Assembly: GCA_902779845.1 (NCBI GenBank)
Contig: CACZCZ010000026.1
Location: forward strand, 1 to 56,855
Length of the DNA stretch: 56,855 bases
Reading direction: 5' to 3'
DNA from: an uncultured Bacteroidales bacterium
GTDB lineage: Bacteria; Bacteroidota; Bacteroidia; Bacteroidales; Bacteroidaceae
The first letter of the stretch is position 1. Every line of letters begins with the position of its first letter. Both the position numbers and the translations under genes were made by a program. Shown piece by piece: positions 19,167-28,055 of this stretch. The notes under the pieces were generated by a model. The model saw nothing but the letters and a program-made list of their open reading frames with translations, searched no databases and was not told the DNA's origin.

Positions 19167-20828
19167 ATGACATTCCCTATACTATACGTTACACTCATCC
19201 TCATCTTCATGCTTGTGGCATTGAGGATGGAGTATCTCCGGCCTGGCCTGATTCTGTTCACGGCAGTAGTACTGTTTCTGGTGTCGGGCATCATCACCCC
19301 GGAGGAGGCCCTGAAGGGTTTCTCCAACAAGGGGATGATCACGGTGGCACTGCTCTACTTGATCAGTGAAGGCGTTCGCAAGAGCGGTATCCTGGAGCGT
19401 ATCGTGTTCCACATGTTACCCAAGAAGAACGCCTCCATCACCTCTGCAGGCCTTCGCCTCTACCCCATCGTGACATTCATCTCAGCCTTCTTCAACAACA
19501 CCCCTGTGGTGGTCATCTTCGCCCCGATGATTAAGAACTGGGCACGCAAGATGAAGCTTCCACCCACCAAATTCCTCATCCCGCTAAGCTACGCCACCGT
19601 CATCGGCGGCATCTGCACGCTCATCGGTACTACAACGAATCTGGTCCTGCATGGAATGCTACTTCAAGAAGCAAAGGAGGAGGCCATAGCCGTAGAAAGC
19701 GGTGCTGAAGAAGGTATTCTCATGCGCTTCGGCGTCACAGACGGTATCTCGATGTTTGAGCTCTCAAAGGTTGGTATCTTCATAGCCCTTGCAGGTCTCA
19801 TATATCTCATCTTTTTCTCGCGTTACTTATTACCCGACAGTCGTATGTCCGAGGAAGATGCTGACGACCGGAACCTGGCTCCTGGCATGACGCGCCACGA
19901 GGTACTGCTCGGCAACCGTTTCCCTGGGTTGGGAAAGACGCTCCACGAATTTGATTTCTACCGCCACTACGGTGCCCATGTGCGTGCCATCAGCCGTGGC
20001 GGCAACATTCTCGAAGGCGATTACATGAATATGCGGCTGACGCATGAGGACACGCTCATCGTGGATGCTGACAGCACATTTATGAAGACTTGGGGCGAGA
20101 GCCGTGTCTTCTGGATGATTAACCGTGTCGGCGACTACGAGCCGCCATTGAGCAAAAAGAAACGCTGGTTCGCTCTGGTACTGCTCATCCTGATGATTAT
20201 CAGCGCTACCGTAGGTGAGCTGGAGCCTGTCAAGCAGCATTTGGCACAGTCTGAATTTGTGCAGACCTATATGCCTGCACTCAAGATTGACATGTTCTTC
20301 TGTGCATGCATAACAGCCGTCATCATGTCCTGGACGAGGATGTTCTCTCCCCGCAAATATACAAAGTTCTTCTCGTGGGATGTCCTCATCACCATCGCCT
20401 GTGCCTTCGCCATCTCCACCGCTATGACAAAGTCAGGCTTCGCGGATGTCATCGCCAGCTTCATCATCTCACTCACCGAGCTGGCACGTCATAGCGAGTT
20501 CGGCATCTATATCATCCTGGCCTCGCTGTTCCTCATCACGAACATCTTCACCGAACTCATCACCAACAACGCCGCCGCTGCGCTGGCCTTCCCGCTGGCC
20601 TTGGCTGTGGCCGAGCAACTGGACATGAACCCCATGCCCTTCGTGGTGTGTGTGTGCTTCGCGGCCAGTTCCTCCTTCTCCACCCCCATCGGCTACCAGA
20701 CAAACCTCATCGTGCAGGGTGTCGGCGGCTATAAGTTCAAGGACTTCCTGAAGGTTGGTTTGCCGATGAATATCATCGTCCTCCTCTTGAGCATATTCCT
20801 GATTCCTTTCTTCTATCACCTGTCATAA
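19167..20828 (+). CDS. SLC13-type anion permease with TrkA-C domain, probable sulfate uptake
   Basis: 553 residues with about 11 hydrophobic segments and the DASS/SLC13 repeats: FFNNTPVVVIFAPM with GICTLIGTTTNLV in the first half, and ELITNNAAAALAFPLA with SSFSTPIGYQTNLIV in the second. Between them (about 230-310) is one RCK_C/TrkA-C-like domain (GNRFPGLGKTLHEFDFYRHYGAHV). This is the layout of bacterial sulfate/thiosulfate-linked SLC13 permeases. Its stop overlaps the cysC ATG by one base, so it is probably the sulfate importer of this operon. The substrate is inferred from context. Confidence 0.87.
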   Translation: MTFPILYVTLILIFMLVALRMEYLRPGLILFTAVVLFLVSGIITPEEALKGFSNKGMITVALLYLISEGVRKSGILERIVFHMLPKKNASITSAGLRLYPIVTFISAFFNNTPVVVIFAPMIKNWARKMKLPPTKFLIPLSYATVIGGICTLIGTTTNLVLHGMLLQEAKEEAIAVESGAEEGILMRFGVTDGISMFELSKVGIFIALAGLIYLIFFSRYLLPDSRMSEEDADDRNLAPGMTRHEVLLGNRFPGLGKTLHEFDFYRHYGAHVRAISRGGNILEGDYMNMRLTHEDTLIVDADSTFMKTWGESRVFWMINRVGDYEPPLSKKKRWFALVLLILMIISATVGELEPVKQHLAQSEFVQTYMPALKIDMFFCACITAVIMSWTRMFSPRKYTKFFSWDVLITIACAFAISTAMTKSGFADVIASFIISLTELARHSEFGIYIILASLFLITNIFTELITNNAAAALAFPLALAVAEQLDMNPMPFVVCVCFAASSSFSTPIGYQTNLIVQGVGGYKFKDFLKVGLPMNIIVLLLSIFLIPFFYHLS

Positions 20829-21406
20829 TGGCTGACAATATCTATCCTGTTTCTACGCTTCCTCGTTCTGCCCGTGAAGAACTGCTCGGACAGCACGGCA
20901 TGATGATCTGGTTCACGGGACTCAGCGGCTCCGGCAAGAGCACCGTGGCCCTCGGCGTGGAACGTGCCCTGCATGAGCGTGGCATCCTCTGCCGTGTGCT
21001 CGACGGCGACAACATCCGCACGGGCATCAACAACAACCTCGGCTTCAGCCCTGAAGACCGCAGGGAGAACATCCGCCGCATCGCCGAGGTGGGCAAGCTC
21101 TTCGTAGATACTGGCATCGTCACCCTCGCCGCCTTCGTGTCCCCCACGAATGAATACCGCCAGCTGGCACGCGACATCATTGGCGCCGATGACTTCTTTG
21201 AGGTCTATGTCAGCACGCCCCTCGAAGAGTGTGAACGCCGTGATGTAAAAGGACTCTACGCACGCGCCCGACGTGGCGAGGTCAAGGACTTCACCGGCAT
21301 CAGCGCTCCCTTCGAAGCACCCCTCCATCCCGCACTCACCATCGACACCAGCAAGCAGACGCTGGAAGAGAGCGTCAGGCAAGTGATGGCGTTAATTATC
21401 CCATAA
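20828..21406 (+). CDS. cysC: Adenylylsulfate kinase
   Basis: 192 residues with P-loop [35 protein letters not shown] (APS site) and [13 protein letters not shown]. CysC phosphorylates adenylyl sulfate to PAPS in the cytoplasm. It starts inside the stop codon of the SLC13 permease (TAATG) and precedes cysD by about 50 bases, so uptake and activation are linked. The length is normal, with no repeat inserts. Confidence 0.96.
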   Translation: MADNIYPVSTLPRSAREELLGQHGMMIWFTGLSGSGKSTVALGVERALHERGILCRVLDGDNIRTGINNNLGFSPEDRRENIRRIAEVGKLFVDTGIVTLAAFVSPTNEYRQLARDIIGADDFFEVYVSTPLEECERRDVKGLYARARRGEVKDFTGISAPFEAPLHPALTIDTSKQTLEESVRQVMALIIP

Positions 21407-21452
21407 CCCAATTAGTCCCATGAGCCTCATTGGCCCTATAAGTCCTATAAAA
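21404..21452. repeat. Low-complexity TAGTCC/TGGCCC-type spacer between cysC and cysD
   Basis: Degenerate units ATTAGTCCCATGAGCCTCAT, TGGCCCTATAAGTCCTATAA and similar lie before the cysD start. They create a spurious upstream ATG at 21420. Confidence 0.5.
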
Positions 21453-21458
21453 AAACCT

Positions 21459-22370
21459 ATGACAAATAATTATCACCTTTCCCATCTTCAGGAACTTGAA
21501 GCCGAGAGCATCCACATCATCCGTGAGGTGGCAGCAGAGTTTGAGAATCCTGTCATGCTCTACAGCATCGGCAAGGACAGCAGTGTCATGGTGCGACTGG
21601 CTGAGAAAGCCTTTGCCCCCGGCAAGGTGCCGTTCCCGTTGATGCACATCGACTCGAAATGGAAGTTCAAGGAGATGATACAGTTCCGCGATGAGTATGC
21701 CAAGAAATACGGCTGGAACCTCATCGTGGAGTCCAACATGGAAGCATTCCGTGCTGGCGTGGGTCCTTTCACCCACGGCTCCAAGGTACACACCGACCTG
21801 ATGAAGACCAAGGCCCTGCTGGATGCCTTGAACAAGTATAAGTTCGATGCCGCCTTCGGCGGTGCCCGTCGCGACGAGGAGAAGAGCCGCGCCAAGGAGC
21901 GCATCTTCTCGTTCCGCGACCAGTTCCAGCAATGGGACCCCAAGAACCAGCGTCCGGAGCTGTGGGACATCTACAACGCCCGCATCCATAAGGGCGAGAG
22001 CATCCGCGCCTTCCCCCTCTCCAACTGGACTGAGCTGGACATCTGGCAGTATATCCGTTTGGAAAACATCCCCATCGTGCCCCTTTACTATGCAAAGGAA
22101 CGCCCGTGCGTGGAGATTGACGGCAACATCATCATGGCCGACGACGACCGTCTTCCCGAGCAGTACCGTCCACTCGTGAAGCCCCGTATGGTACGCTTCC
22201 GCACGCTTGGCTGCTGGCCCCTGACGGGTGCCGTGGAAAGCACCGCCTCCACCATCGAGGAGATTGTCGAGGAGATGATGACCACCACCAAGAGCGAGCG
22301 CACCACGCGCGTCATCGACTTCGACCAGGAAGCCTCCATGGAACAGAAGAAACGCGAAGGGTACTTCTAA
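21459..22370 (+). CDS. cysD: Sulfate adenylyltransferase small subunit
   Basis: 303 residues from the ATG at 21459, which matches the usual family length. An ATG at 21420 exists but lies in a repeat spacer. The motifs are [30 protein letters not shown] (PP-loop SGGKDS-like), [20 protein letters not shown] and [15 protein letters not shown]. CysD with the GTPase CysN makes adenylyl sulfate from ATP and sulfate. Its partner cysN is not next to it: a 3.9-kb helicase gene intervenes. Confidence 0.96.
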   Translation: MTNNYHLSHLQELEAESIHIIREVAAEFENPVMLYSIGKDSSVMVRLAEKAFAPGKVPFPLMHIDSKWKFKEMIQFRDEYAKKYGWNLIVESNMEAFRAGVGPFTHGSKVHTDLMKTKALLDALNKYKFDAAFGGARRDEEKSRAKERIFSFRDQFQQWDPKNQRPELWDIYNARIHKGESIRAFPLSNWTELDIWQYIRLENIPIVPLYYAKERPCVEIDGNIIMADDDRLPEQYRPLVKPRMVRFRTLGCWPLTGAVESTASTIEEIVEEMMTTTKSERTTRVIDFDQEASMEQKKREGYF

Positions 22371-22383
22371 CATATTCGATGTC

Positions 22384-22485
22384 ATGGATAAATATATTTC
22401 CATACTTAAGGCAATTATTCTTTCTTGTATTGCTTTCGTGTGTTTGTTTTTTGTTCTTTCTATCATTTTATGGTTTTTTATCTAA
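22384..22485 (+). CDS. Possible 33-residue single-pass membrane peptide
   Basis: An ATG at 22384 opens 33 codons ending in TAA: MDKYISILKAI followed by about 22 hydrophobic residues (IILSCIAFVCLFFVLSIILW). This would span the membrane once. It sits 13 bases after cysD and 12 bases before the helicase start, so it would be co-translated. It is much richer in A+T than its neighbours. It is not a known family to me and could be chance, although a charged start with one clean hydrophobic helix is suggestive. Confidence 0.35.
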   Translation: MDKYISILKAIILSCIAFVCLFFVLSIILWFFI

Positions 22486-22497
22486 TCCATATCTTTT

Positions 22498-25400
22498 ATG
22501 AACAATAACAAACTATCTATATTCTCACCTGAGTCCCCCTCTCCCACGGGAGAGGGGTTAGGGGTGAGGCCTTCCGATACTGCTGGCCAAATCGATTCCG
22601 CCCCCTCCCTTCTCTCTCCCCTCTTTGAAAGAGAGGGGGCAGGGGGTGACTCTTCCGACGAAGCCGCCCTGCAAGTGGATGAGCGCCAGCTCACCCGTCA
22701 GGCACTCTGGGAGCGCAAGCTCCTGGACTTCAGCCTGCGCAACAACCTGCTGAACACGCGCTTCGGCAAGCGTGCCCTGCAGCTGTCCCTGTCTGACGTC
22801 GCACATCTCGAGGACCGCCTGCAGATGGGCGAGAGCTACTCCATCGCCCCCAAGGAAGCCGCGAAGACATCAGCTGATTCCGAAGGAGCAGCCACCGTGC
22901 CTGTCGCGTCAGTGTCGGGACACTCCCTCCCCACCCCGCTCACCCCCTCCGAGCTGAAGCCCATCCTCACGAATCTCTATCGTGGTGCCCGCACAGCGCT
23001 GGAGGAGAACGGTGCCAACGCCCTCTTCATCGCCATCGGCATGCTGAAGTGGTATGTCACCGAGAAGAGCGAGCAGCCCCGCTATGCCCCCATCCTGCTG
23101 TTGCCCGTGGACATCGTGCGCAACGGCACCGGTTATCTCGTGAGGATGCGCGACGAGGAGACGACCCTCAACATCACGCTCGCAGAGTTCCTGCGCCAGC
23201 AGTACAAGTTGCTCGTGCCCGCCCTCGACCCGCTGCCCACCGATGAGCACGGCGTGGATGTGCCCAAGGTCTTCGCTGCCATCCGCCAGGCTGTCAGCCA
23301 GCACCCGCAATGGGAGGTCCTCGACGCCTGTGCCCTCGGCCTCTTCTCGTTCAATAAGTTCGTCATGTGGAACGACATCCACAGCAATGCCGCCCGTCTG
23401 CAGGAGAGCCCTGTCGTGCAGAGCCTCGTGGAGCGGCGCCTGACATTGGAAGCCCTCGACAAAGAGGTTGATGTCCACGACTTCGACCTCCACGCCCGCC
23501 CCTCCGATGTGGCCACGCCCATCAGCGTCGATTCCTCACAGCTGGAAGCCGTCATCGAGAGCGGCGAGGGCAAGAGTTTCATCCTCTACGGCCCTCCCGG
23601 AACGGGCAAGTCACAGACCATCACCAACATGATTGCCAACGCCCTCTATCAGGGCAAGCGCGTCCTGTTCGTTGCCGAGAAGATGGCAGCCTTGCAGGTC
23701 GTGCAGAAGCGTTTGGCAAAGATAGGTCTCGACCCGTTCTGTCTGGAGCTCCACTCCAACAAGGTCACCAAGACCCACTTCCTCGAACAGCTGCAGCAGG
23801 CCTTGGATGTCACCCACGGCCATGTCAGCGAGGACTTCCAGCAACGCTCCGAAGAGCTCTATGCCCTGCGCCAGCAGCTCAACGGCTATATGCAGGCCGT
23901 CCACCGCGTCGGTGCCAGCGGCCTCTCCGTCTATGACTGCATCGAGCGCTACATGCAGTTGAGTGCCGATGGCGAAGCCGCCGACCTCTCCCTGCCCTTT
24001 GCGCTCCCCCAGCAGAAGACCGCCGCCGACCTCGACGCCCTCACCGACATCCTCACTAAGCTTGATGCCGTCTTCCAGCTCACCGGCCACCCCATGGGTC
24101 ACCCCTTGACGGGTCTTGCGCCCAAGGGCGACCGCCGCGAGGACTTCGCGCAGCTGGAACTGTTGCTGCAGCAGCTGAGCGCCGTGCCGGCCGAGCAGCC
24201 CACCGCCCTCGTCGCGCAATGGGAGGCCATCCAGCAGAAATGGTTCCTGCCGCGCTTCTTCGCCACCGGTTCGTTCCTCAAGCGTCTGCAACGCATCGAT
24301 GCATCCCTGACCAAGGGCCACATCGCCGAATTCGTCGCCAATCTGTCACAGGTGACGACGCCCACCGTCAGCGCAGAATGGCTGCGTCACAAGGATGAGT
24401 GGCGCGACTGGTACCAATGGTCTTCGCAGCGTGCTACCATCATCTCACAGGGCTGGCAGCCTGTCGTGGACTTCATCGAGGAAGGCCACAGCGGCGAGGA
24501 AGCCGCTCGTGCCCTCGCGCGTACCTTATATAAAGAGTGGGCCTTGCAGATGATTGACTCCGACGAGGAACTCCGTCGTTTCAGCGGCCTCGTCTTCGAG
24601 GATGTCATCGCCCGCTACCGCCAGCTCACAGACCATTTCCAGGAGCTTACGAAGAAAGAGCTCTACTGCCGTCTAGCCGCACGCATCCCCGCCATCTCCA
24701 TCGAGGCGGCCACGGGTTCCGAGGTCAACATTCTCAAGCGTAACATCGCCAACGGCGGTCGTGGCACCAGCATCCGACATATCATCGAGCAGATCCCCAA
24801 CCTCATGCCCAAGCTCTGCCCCTGTATGCTCATGAGCCCCATCTCCGTGGCGCAGTTCATTGACCTCAAGACGCCCAAGTTCGACCTCGTCATCTTCGAC
24901 GAGGCTTCGCAGATGCCCACCGCAGAGGCCGTCGGCGCCATCGGTCGTGGCAAGGCGCTCATCGTCGTGGGCGACAACAAGCAGATGCCACCCACCAGCT
25001 TCTTCGACACGCAGCAGGTAGATGATGAGGATGCCGAACTCGACGACCTCGACAGCATCCTCGACGACTGTCAGGCCCTCTCGCTGCCCGACCACTATCT
25101 CGCCTTCCACTACCGCTCGAAGCACGAGTCGCTCATTGCCTTCTCCAACCAAGAGTACTACGACGGCCGCCTCTTCACCTTCCCCTCTGCCGACGACCGC
25201 CAGCGCAAGGTGTCGCTCGTCAAGGTCGAGGGTGTCTATGACAAGGGCGGCAAGCGCAGCAACCGTGCCGAGGCTGAAGCCGTCGTTAGCGAGATTGTCC
25301 GCCGCCTGACCGATGCCGAGCTGTCACAGCGCAGCATCGGTGTCGTAGCCTTCTCCGTGGCACAGCAGAACCTCATCGAGGATGTCTTCATGGAAGCCAT

Positions 25401-26409
25401 CAGCGGCAAACCGGAATTAGAGGCCCGCGCCCTCCAGAGCGAGGAACCCATCTTCATCAAGAACCTCGAGAACGTGCAGGGCGACGAGCGCGACGTCATC
25501 CTCTTCAGCATCGGCTACGGCCCCGACAAGGACGGCAACGTCAGCATGAACTTCGGCCCGCTGAACAACCGCGGCGGCGAGCGCCGTCTGAATGTGGCTG
25601 TCTCGCGTGCACGTTATGAGATGATAGTCTTCTCCACCCTGCGCGCCGAGCAAATCGACCTGCGCCGCTCGCAGGCCGCCGGCGTAGAAGGACTGCAGAA
25701 GTTCCTGAAATATGCCGAGGGAGGAGACTCACCCCTCACCCCTCTCCAGCAAAGAGGGGAACAGGAAGAGGGCCTTTCCGCAGACATCGCCGCAGCCCTC
25801 AACAGCCTCGGCTACAAGACAGCGCTCAATGTGGGCCGCTCCAAGTTCAAGGTCGATGTGGCCGTCGTGGATCCTCAAGACCCCGACCGCTATCTGATAG
25901 CCATCCTCATCGACAACCACGCCCGCAACGCCACGAAGATAGCCCGCGACCGTGAGCTCACACAGCCCGCTGTCCTCGAAGGACTCGGCTGGAAGGTGCT
26001 GCGCGTCTGGAGCATCGACTGGCTGCAGAACCGCCAGCGCGTGCTGGACACCATCGTGGCTGCTATCGAGACGCGCAAGACCGCCACGAAGGCTGCCCCC
26101 CTCACCCTCACACAACCCAAGATTGTCGAGGAGAAGGCCAAAGCCGTGAAACCCGCAGCCATCGTCAGCAAGGACGGCACCAAGCGCGACATCGACGACA
26201 TCCCCGATGCCACCATCGACAAGGTCGTCCTGCAGATTGTCAACGAACAGATTGCCATCCCCCTCGACGGCATCAAGCTCGCTGCCAACCGTATGCTCGG
26301 CTACCAGCGCCGCACCACCCGCATCGACAACGCCATCACCCGCAGCGTCGCCCGTCTCATCAGCGCCAAGCAGATCCTGCGCGACGGCGACACCCTCAAA
26401 GCAATTTAA
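22498..26409 (+). CDS. Large superfamily I helicase (DUF4011/DUF3320 type)
   Basis: 1303 residues. After a repeat-encoded N-terminus (to about residue 60), ERKLLDFSLRNNLLNTRFGKRALQLS marks the DUF4011 region. Helicase motifs follow: I LYGPPGTGKSQTITNMIAN, II DLVIFDEASQMPTAEA, III VVGDNKQMPPTSFF, then VQGDERDVILFSIGYG and VI RRLNVAVSRAR. A restriction-endonuclease-like part (RSKFKVDVAVVDPQ, about 1110-1190) and a DUF3320-like tail end it. Such proteins are ATP-driven DNA/RNA helicase-nucleases, often suspected in repair or defence. It lies between cysD and cysN on the same strand, an unusual place. Elements at 22527-22653 and 25724-25770 are read in frame. Confidence 0.9.
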   Translation: MNNNKLSIFSPESPSPTGEGLGVRPSDTAGQIDSAPSLLSPLFEREGAGGDSSDEAALQVDERQLTRQALWERKLLDFSLRNNLLNTRFGKRALQLSLSDVAHLEDRLQMGESYSIAPKEAAKTSADSEGAATVPVASVSGHSLPTPLTPSELKPILTNLYRGARTALEENGANALFIAIGMLKWYVTEKSEQPRYAPILLLPVDIVRNGTGYLVRMRDEETTLNITLAEFLRQQYKLLVPALDPLPTDEHGVDVPKVFAAIRQAVSQHPQWEVLDACALGLFSFNKFVMWNDIHSNAARLQESPVVQSLVERRLTLEALDKEVDVHDFDLHARPSDVATPISVDSSQLEAVIESGEGKSFILYGPPGTGKSQTITNMIANALYQGKRVLFVAEKMAALQVVQKRLAKIGLDPFCLELHSNKVTKTHFLEQLQQALDVTHGHVSEDFQQRSEELYALRQQLNGYMQAVHRVGASGLSVYDCIERYMQLSADGEAADLSLPFALPQQKTAADLDALTDILTKLDAVFQLTGHPMGHPLTGLAPKGDRREDFAQLELLLQQLSAVPAEQPTALVAQWEAIQQKWFLPRFFATGSFLKRLQRIDASLTKGHIAEFVANLSQVTTPTVSAEWLRHKDEWRDWYQWSSQRATIISQGWQPVVDFIEEGHSGEEAARALARTLYKEWALQMIDSDEELRRFSGLVFEDVIARYRQLTDHFQELTKKELYCRLAARIPAISIEAATGSEVNILKRNIANGGRGTSIRHIIEQIPNLMPKLCPCMLMSPISVAQFIDLKTPKFDLVIFDEASQMPTAEAVGAIGRGKALIVVGDNKQMPPTSFFDTQQVDDEDAELDDLDSILDDCQALSLPDHYLAFHYRSKHESLIAFSNQEYYDGRLFTFPSADDRQRKVSLVKVEGVYDKGGKRSNRAEAEAVVSEIVRRLTDAELSQRSIGVVAFSVAQQNLIEDVFMEAISGKPELEARALQSEEPIFIKNLENVQGDERDVILFSIGYGPDKDGNVSMNFGPLNNRGGERRLNVAVSRARYEMIVFSTLRAEQIDLRRSQAAGVEGLQKFLKYAEGGDSPLTPLQQRGEQEEGLSADIAAALNSLGYKTALNVGRSKFKVDVAVVDPQDPDRYLIAILIDNHARNATKIARDRELTQPAVLEGLGWKVLRVWSIDWLQNRQRVLDTIVAAIETRKTATKAAPLTLTQPKIVEEKAKAVKPAAIVSKDGTKRDIDDIPDATIDKVVLQIVNEQIAIPLDGIKLAANRMLGYQRRTTRIDNAITRSVARLISAKQILRDGDTLKAI
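22527..22653. repeat. Two palindromic GC-rich elements at the helicase 5' end
   Basis: Copy 1 (22527-22570) has CCCCTCTCCCACGGGAGAGG. Copy 2 (22600-22653) has CTCTCTCCCCTCTTTGAAAG with AGAGGGGGCAGGGGGTGACT. They are read as SPSPTGEGLGVRP and SPLFEREGAGGDS. Both lie within 160 bases of the start codon, before the first conserved residues. Confidence 0.75.
25724..25770. repeat. Palindromic GC-rich element in the helicase gene, 3' part
   Basis: CACCCCTCACCCCTCTCCAG CAAAGAGGGGA, read as SPLTPLQQRGEQEEGL. It sits between the helicase core and the nuclease-like region, i.e. at a domain boundary. Confidence 0.7.
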
Positions 26410-26410
26410 A

Positions 26411-26460
26411 CTATCTAGACAATCTAGAATATCTAGAAAATCTAGACAATCTAGAAAAAA
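26411..26460. repeat. CTAGA tandem repeat between helicase gene and cysN
   Basis: Five to six near-9-base units (CTAGACAAT, CTAGAATAT, CTAGAAAAT, CTAGACAAT, CTAGAAAAA) occupy almost the whole spacer before cysN. The unit is close to an XbaI-like palindrome TCTAGA. Confidence 0.75.
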
Positions 26461-26472
26461 ACAATACCCCCT

Positions 26473-27987
26473 ATGAAAGAACCCCTCGATATCAAAGCAT
26501 ACCTCGACGCCGACGAGAAGAAAGACCTCCTGCGTCTGCTCACCGCCGGCTCCGTCGATGACGGCAAGTCTACCCTCATCGGACGCCTGCTCTTCGATTC
26601 CAAGAAACTCTACGACGACCAGCTCGCCGCCCTTGAGCGCGACAGCAAACGTGTGGGCAATGCCGGCGACAGCATCGACTACGCCCTCCTCCTCGACGGC
26701 CTCAAGGCAGAGCGCGAGGAAGGCATCACCATCGATGTCGCCTACCGCTATTTCTCCACCAACCGCCGTAAGTTCATCATCGCCGACACCCCGGGACACG
26801 AGCAATACACGCGTAACATGATTACCGGCGGCTCCACAGCCAACCTCGCCATCATCCTCATCGATGCGCGCAAGGGCGTCATCACACAGACGCGCCGCCA
26901 TACGTTCCTTGTCTCGCTCCTCGGCATCAAGCACATCGTGCTCGCCGTGAACAAGATGGACCTCGTGGATTTCAGCCAGCAGGTCTTCGATGACATCGTA
27001 GCTGACTACCGCAAACTCACCGACCACCTCGGCATCGACGATGTCACCTGCTTCCCCCTCTCCGCACGCGAAGGCGACAATGTCGTGGAGAAGAGCGACC
27101 GCACGCCGTGGTACAGCGGCCCTGCCCTGCTCCACTTCCTCGAAACGGTGCCCATCCATGCCGACCGCAACTTCGAGGACTTCCGCTATCCCGTGCAGTA
27201 TGTACTACGCCCCGACCTTAACTTCCGCGGCTTCTGCGGCAAAGTGGCCAGCGGCATCGTGCGCGTCGGCGACGAAGTGATGGCGCTGCCCAGCATGAAG
27301 AAAAGCAAGGTGAAGGAAATCGTGGGAACAGGAACGGCACAATTGTCAAATGGTAAATTGACAAATTGTCAAATCACTGAGGCCTTCCCGCCCCAATCCG
27401 TCACCATCACCCTTGAAGATGAAATCGACATCAGCCGCGGCGAGATGATTGTCCACCCCGACAACCTGCCGCACATCGGGCGCCACTTCACCACCATGCT
27501 CGTGTGGATGGATGAGGAGCCCATGGACACCGGCAAGCAGTTCTTCCTTAAACACAACACCAACACCACCCGTGCCACCATCTGTGCTATCAGAGGTAAA
27601 ATAGATGTGAATAATGGTCCGTATAACCTTGAGGAACTGGCCGATGCGCCAGCTTCCCCCTCCCTTACGGGAGGGGCCCGGGGTGGGTCTTCATTCCAAC
27701 TCAATGAGATTGGTCAGGTCGATATCCTCACCGCCAAGACACTCTTCTTCGACGCCTACGCCAAGAACCGGCAGACCGGCGCCTTCATCCTCATCGACCC
27801 CATCACCAACAACACCTCCGCCGTCGGCATGATCCTGGCACCGCTCGACGAGAGCGCCCTTGAGAACGACCTCGTGCCCACCCTCGACCTGCCCAAGCTC
27901 GGCATCACCCCCGACCACTACCCCGCCATCGAGACCGCCGTCAAGGAGCTGTCGCGCCAAGGGCTGGAGGTAAAAGTGAAATATTAA
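26473..27987 (+). CDS. cysN: Sulfate adenylyltransferase GTPase subunit
   Basis: 504 residues with GTPase motifs G1 [10 protein letters not shown]3 DTPGHEQY and G4 NKMD, then the two EF-Tu-like barrels ([14 protein letters not shown]). The C-terminal catalytic-domain part has [20 protein letters not shown]. With CysD it makes adenylyl sulfate at the cost of GTP. There is no fused APS kinase domain; cysC is separate upstream. Two repeat inserts are read in frame: an AATTG-type block (27339-27376, [13 protein letters not shown]) and a GC-rich palindrome (27649-27693, [14 protein letters not shown]), both between conserved strands. The helicase gene separates it from cysD. Confidence 0.94.
   Translation: MKEPLDIKAYLDADEKKDLLRLLTAGSVDDGKSTLIGRLLFDSKKLYDDQLAALERDSKRVGNAGDSIDYALLLDGLKAEREEGITIDVAYRYFSTNRRKFIIADTPGHEQYTRNMITGGSTANLAIILIDARKGVITQTRRHTFLVSLLGIKHIVLAVNKMDLVDFSQQVFDDIVADYRKLTDHLGIDDVTCFPLSAREGDNVVEKSDRTPWYSGPALLHFLETVPIHADRNFEDFRYPVQYVLRPDLNFRGFCGKVASGIVRVGDEVMALPSMKKSKVKEIVGTGTAQLSNGKLTNCQITEAFPPQSVTITLEDEIDISRGEMIVHPDNLPHIGRHFTTMLVWMDEEPMDTGKQFFLKHNTNTTRATICAIRGKIDVNNGPYNLEELADAPASPSLTGGARGGSSFQLNEIGQVDILTAKTLFFDAYAKNRQTGAFILIDPITNNTSAVGMILAPLDESALENDLVPTLDLPKLGITPDHYPAIETAVKELSRQGLEVKVKY
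27339..27376. repeat. AATTG-type repeat inside cysN
   Basis: CAATTGTCAAATGGTAAATT followed by GACAAATTGTCAAAT encodes [13 protein letters not shown]. It replaces a short loop between EIV and [12 protein letters not shown]. The same repeat type fills the nqrA-nqrB spacer. Confidence 0.65.
27649..27693. repeat. Palindromic GC-rich element inside cysN
   Basis: GCGCCAGC, then CCCCCTCCCTTACGGGAGGG, then GGTGGGTCT, read as [15 protein letters not shown]. This frame and outer sequence match copies in hisC, hisB and mutS2. Confidence 0.8.
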
Positions 27988-28001
27988 AAGATTAAAAGAA
28001 T

Positions 28002-28030
28002 CTCGTTATTTCGAAACATCGATATATCGA
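28002..28030. repeat. CGTTAT/TCGA-type repeat before the sulfotransferase gene
   Basis: TCTCGTTATTTCGAAACATC followed by GATATATCGA, related to the block at 15136-15186. It lies 26 bases before the start of the sulfotransferase. Confidence 0.5.
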
Positions 28031-28055
28031 ACCCCCTAAACGTTAAACGTACATT

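Noticed and set aside
22498-26409. A complete multi-gene defence island around the helicase
   Set aside because: Neighbours are sulfate-activation genes; no partner nuclease, methylase or toxin genes are seen apart from a doubtful 33-codon frame.
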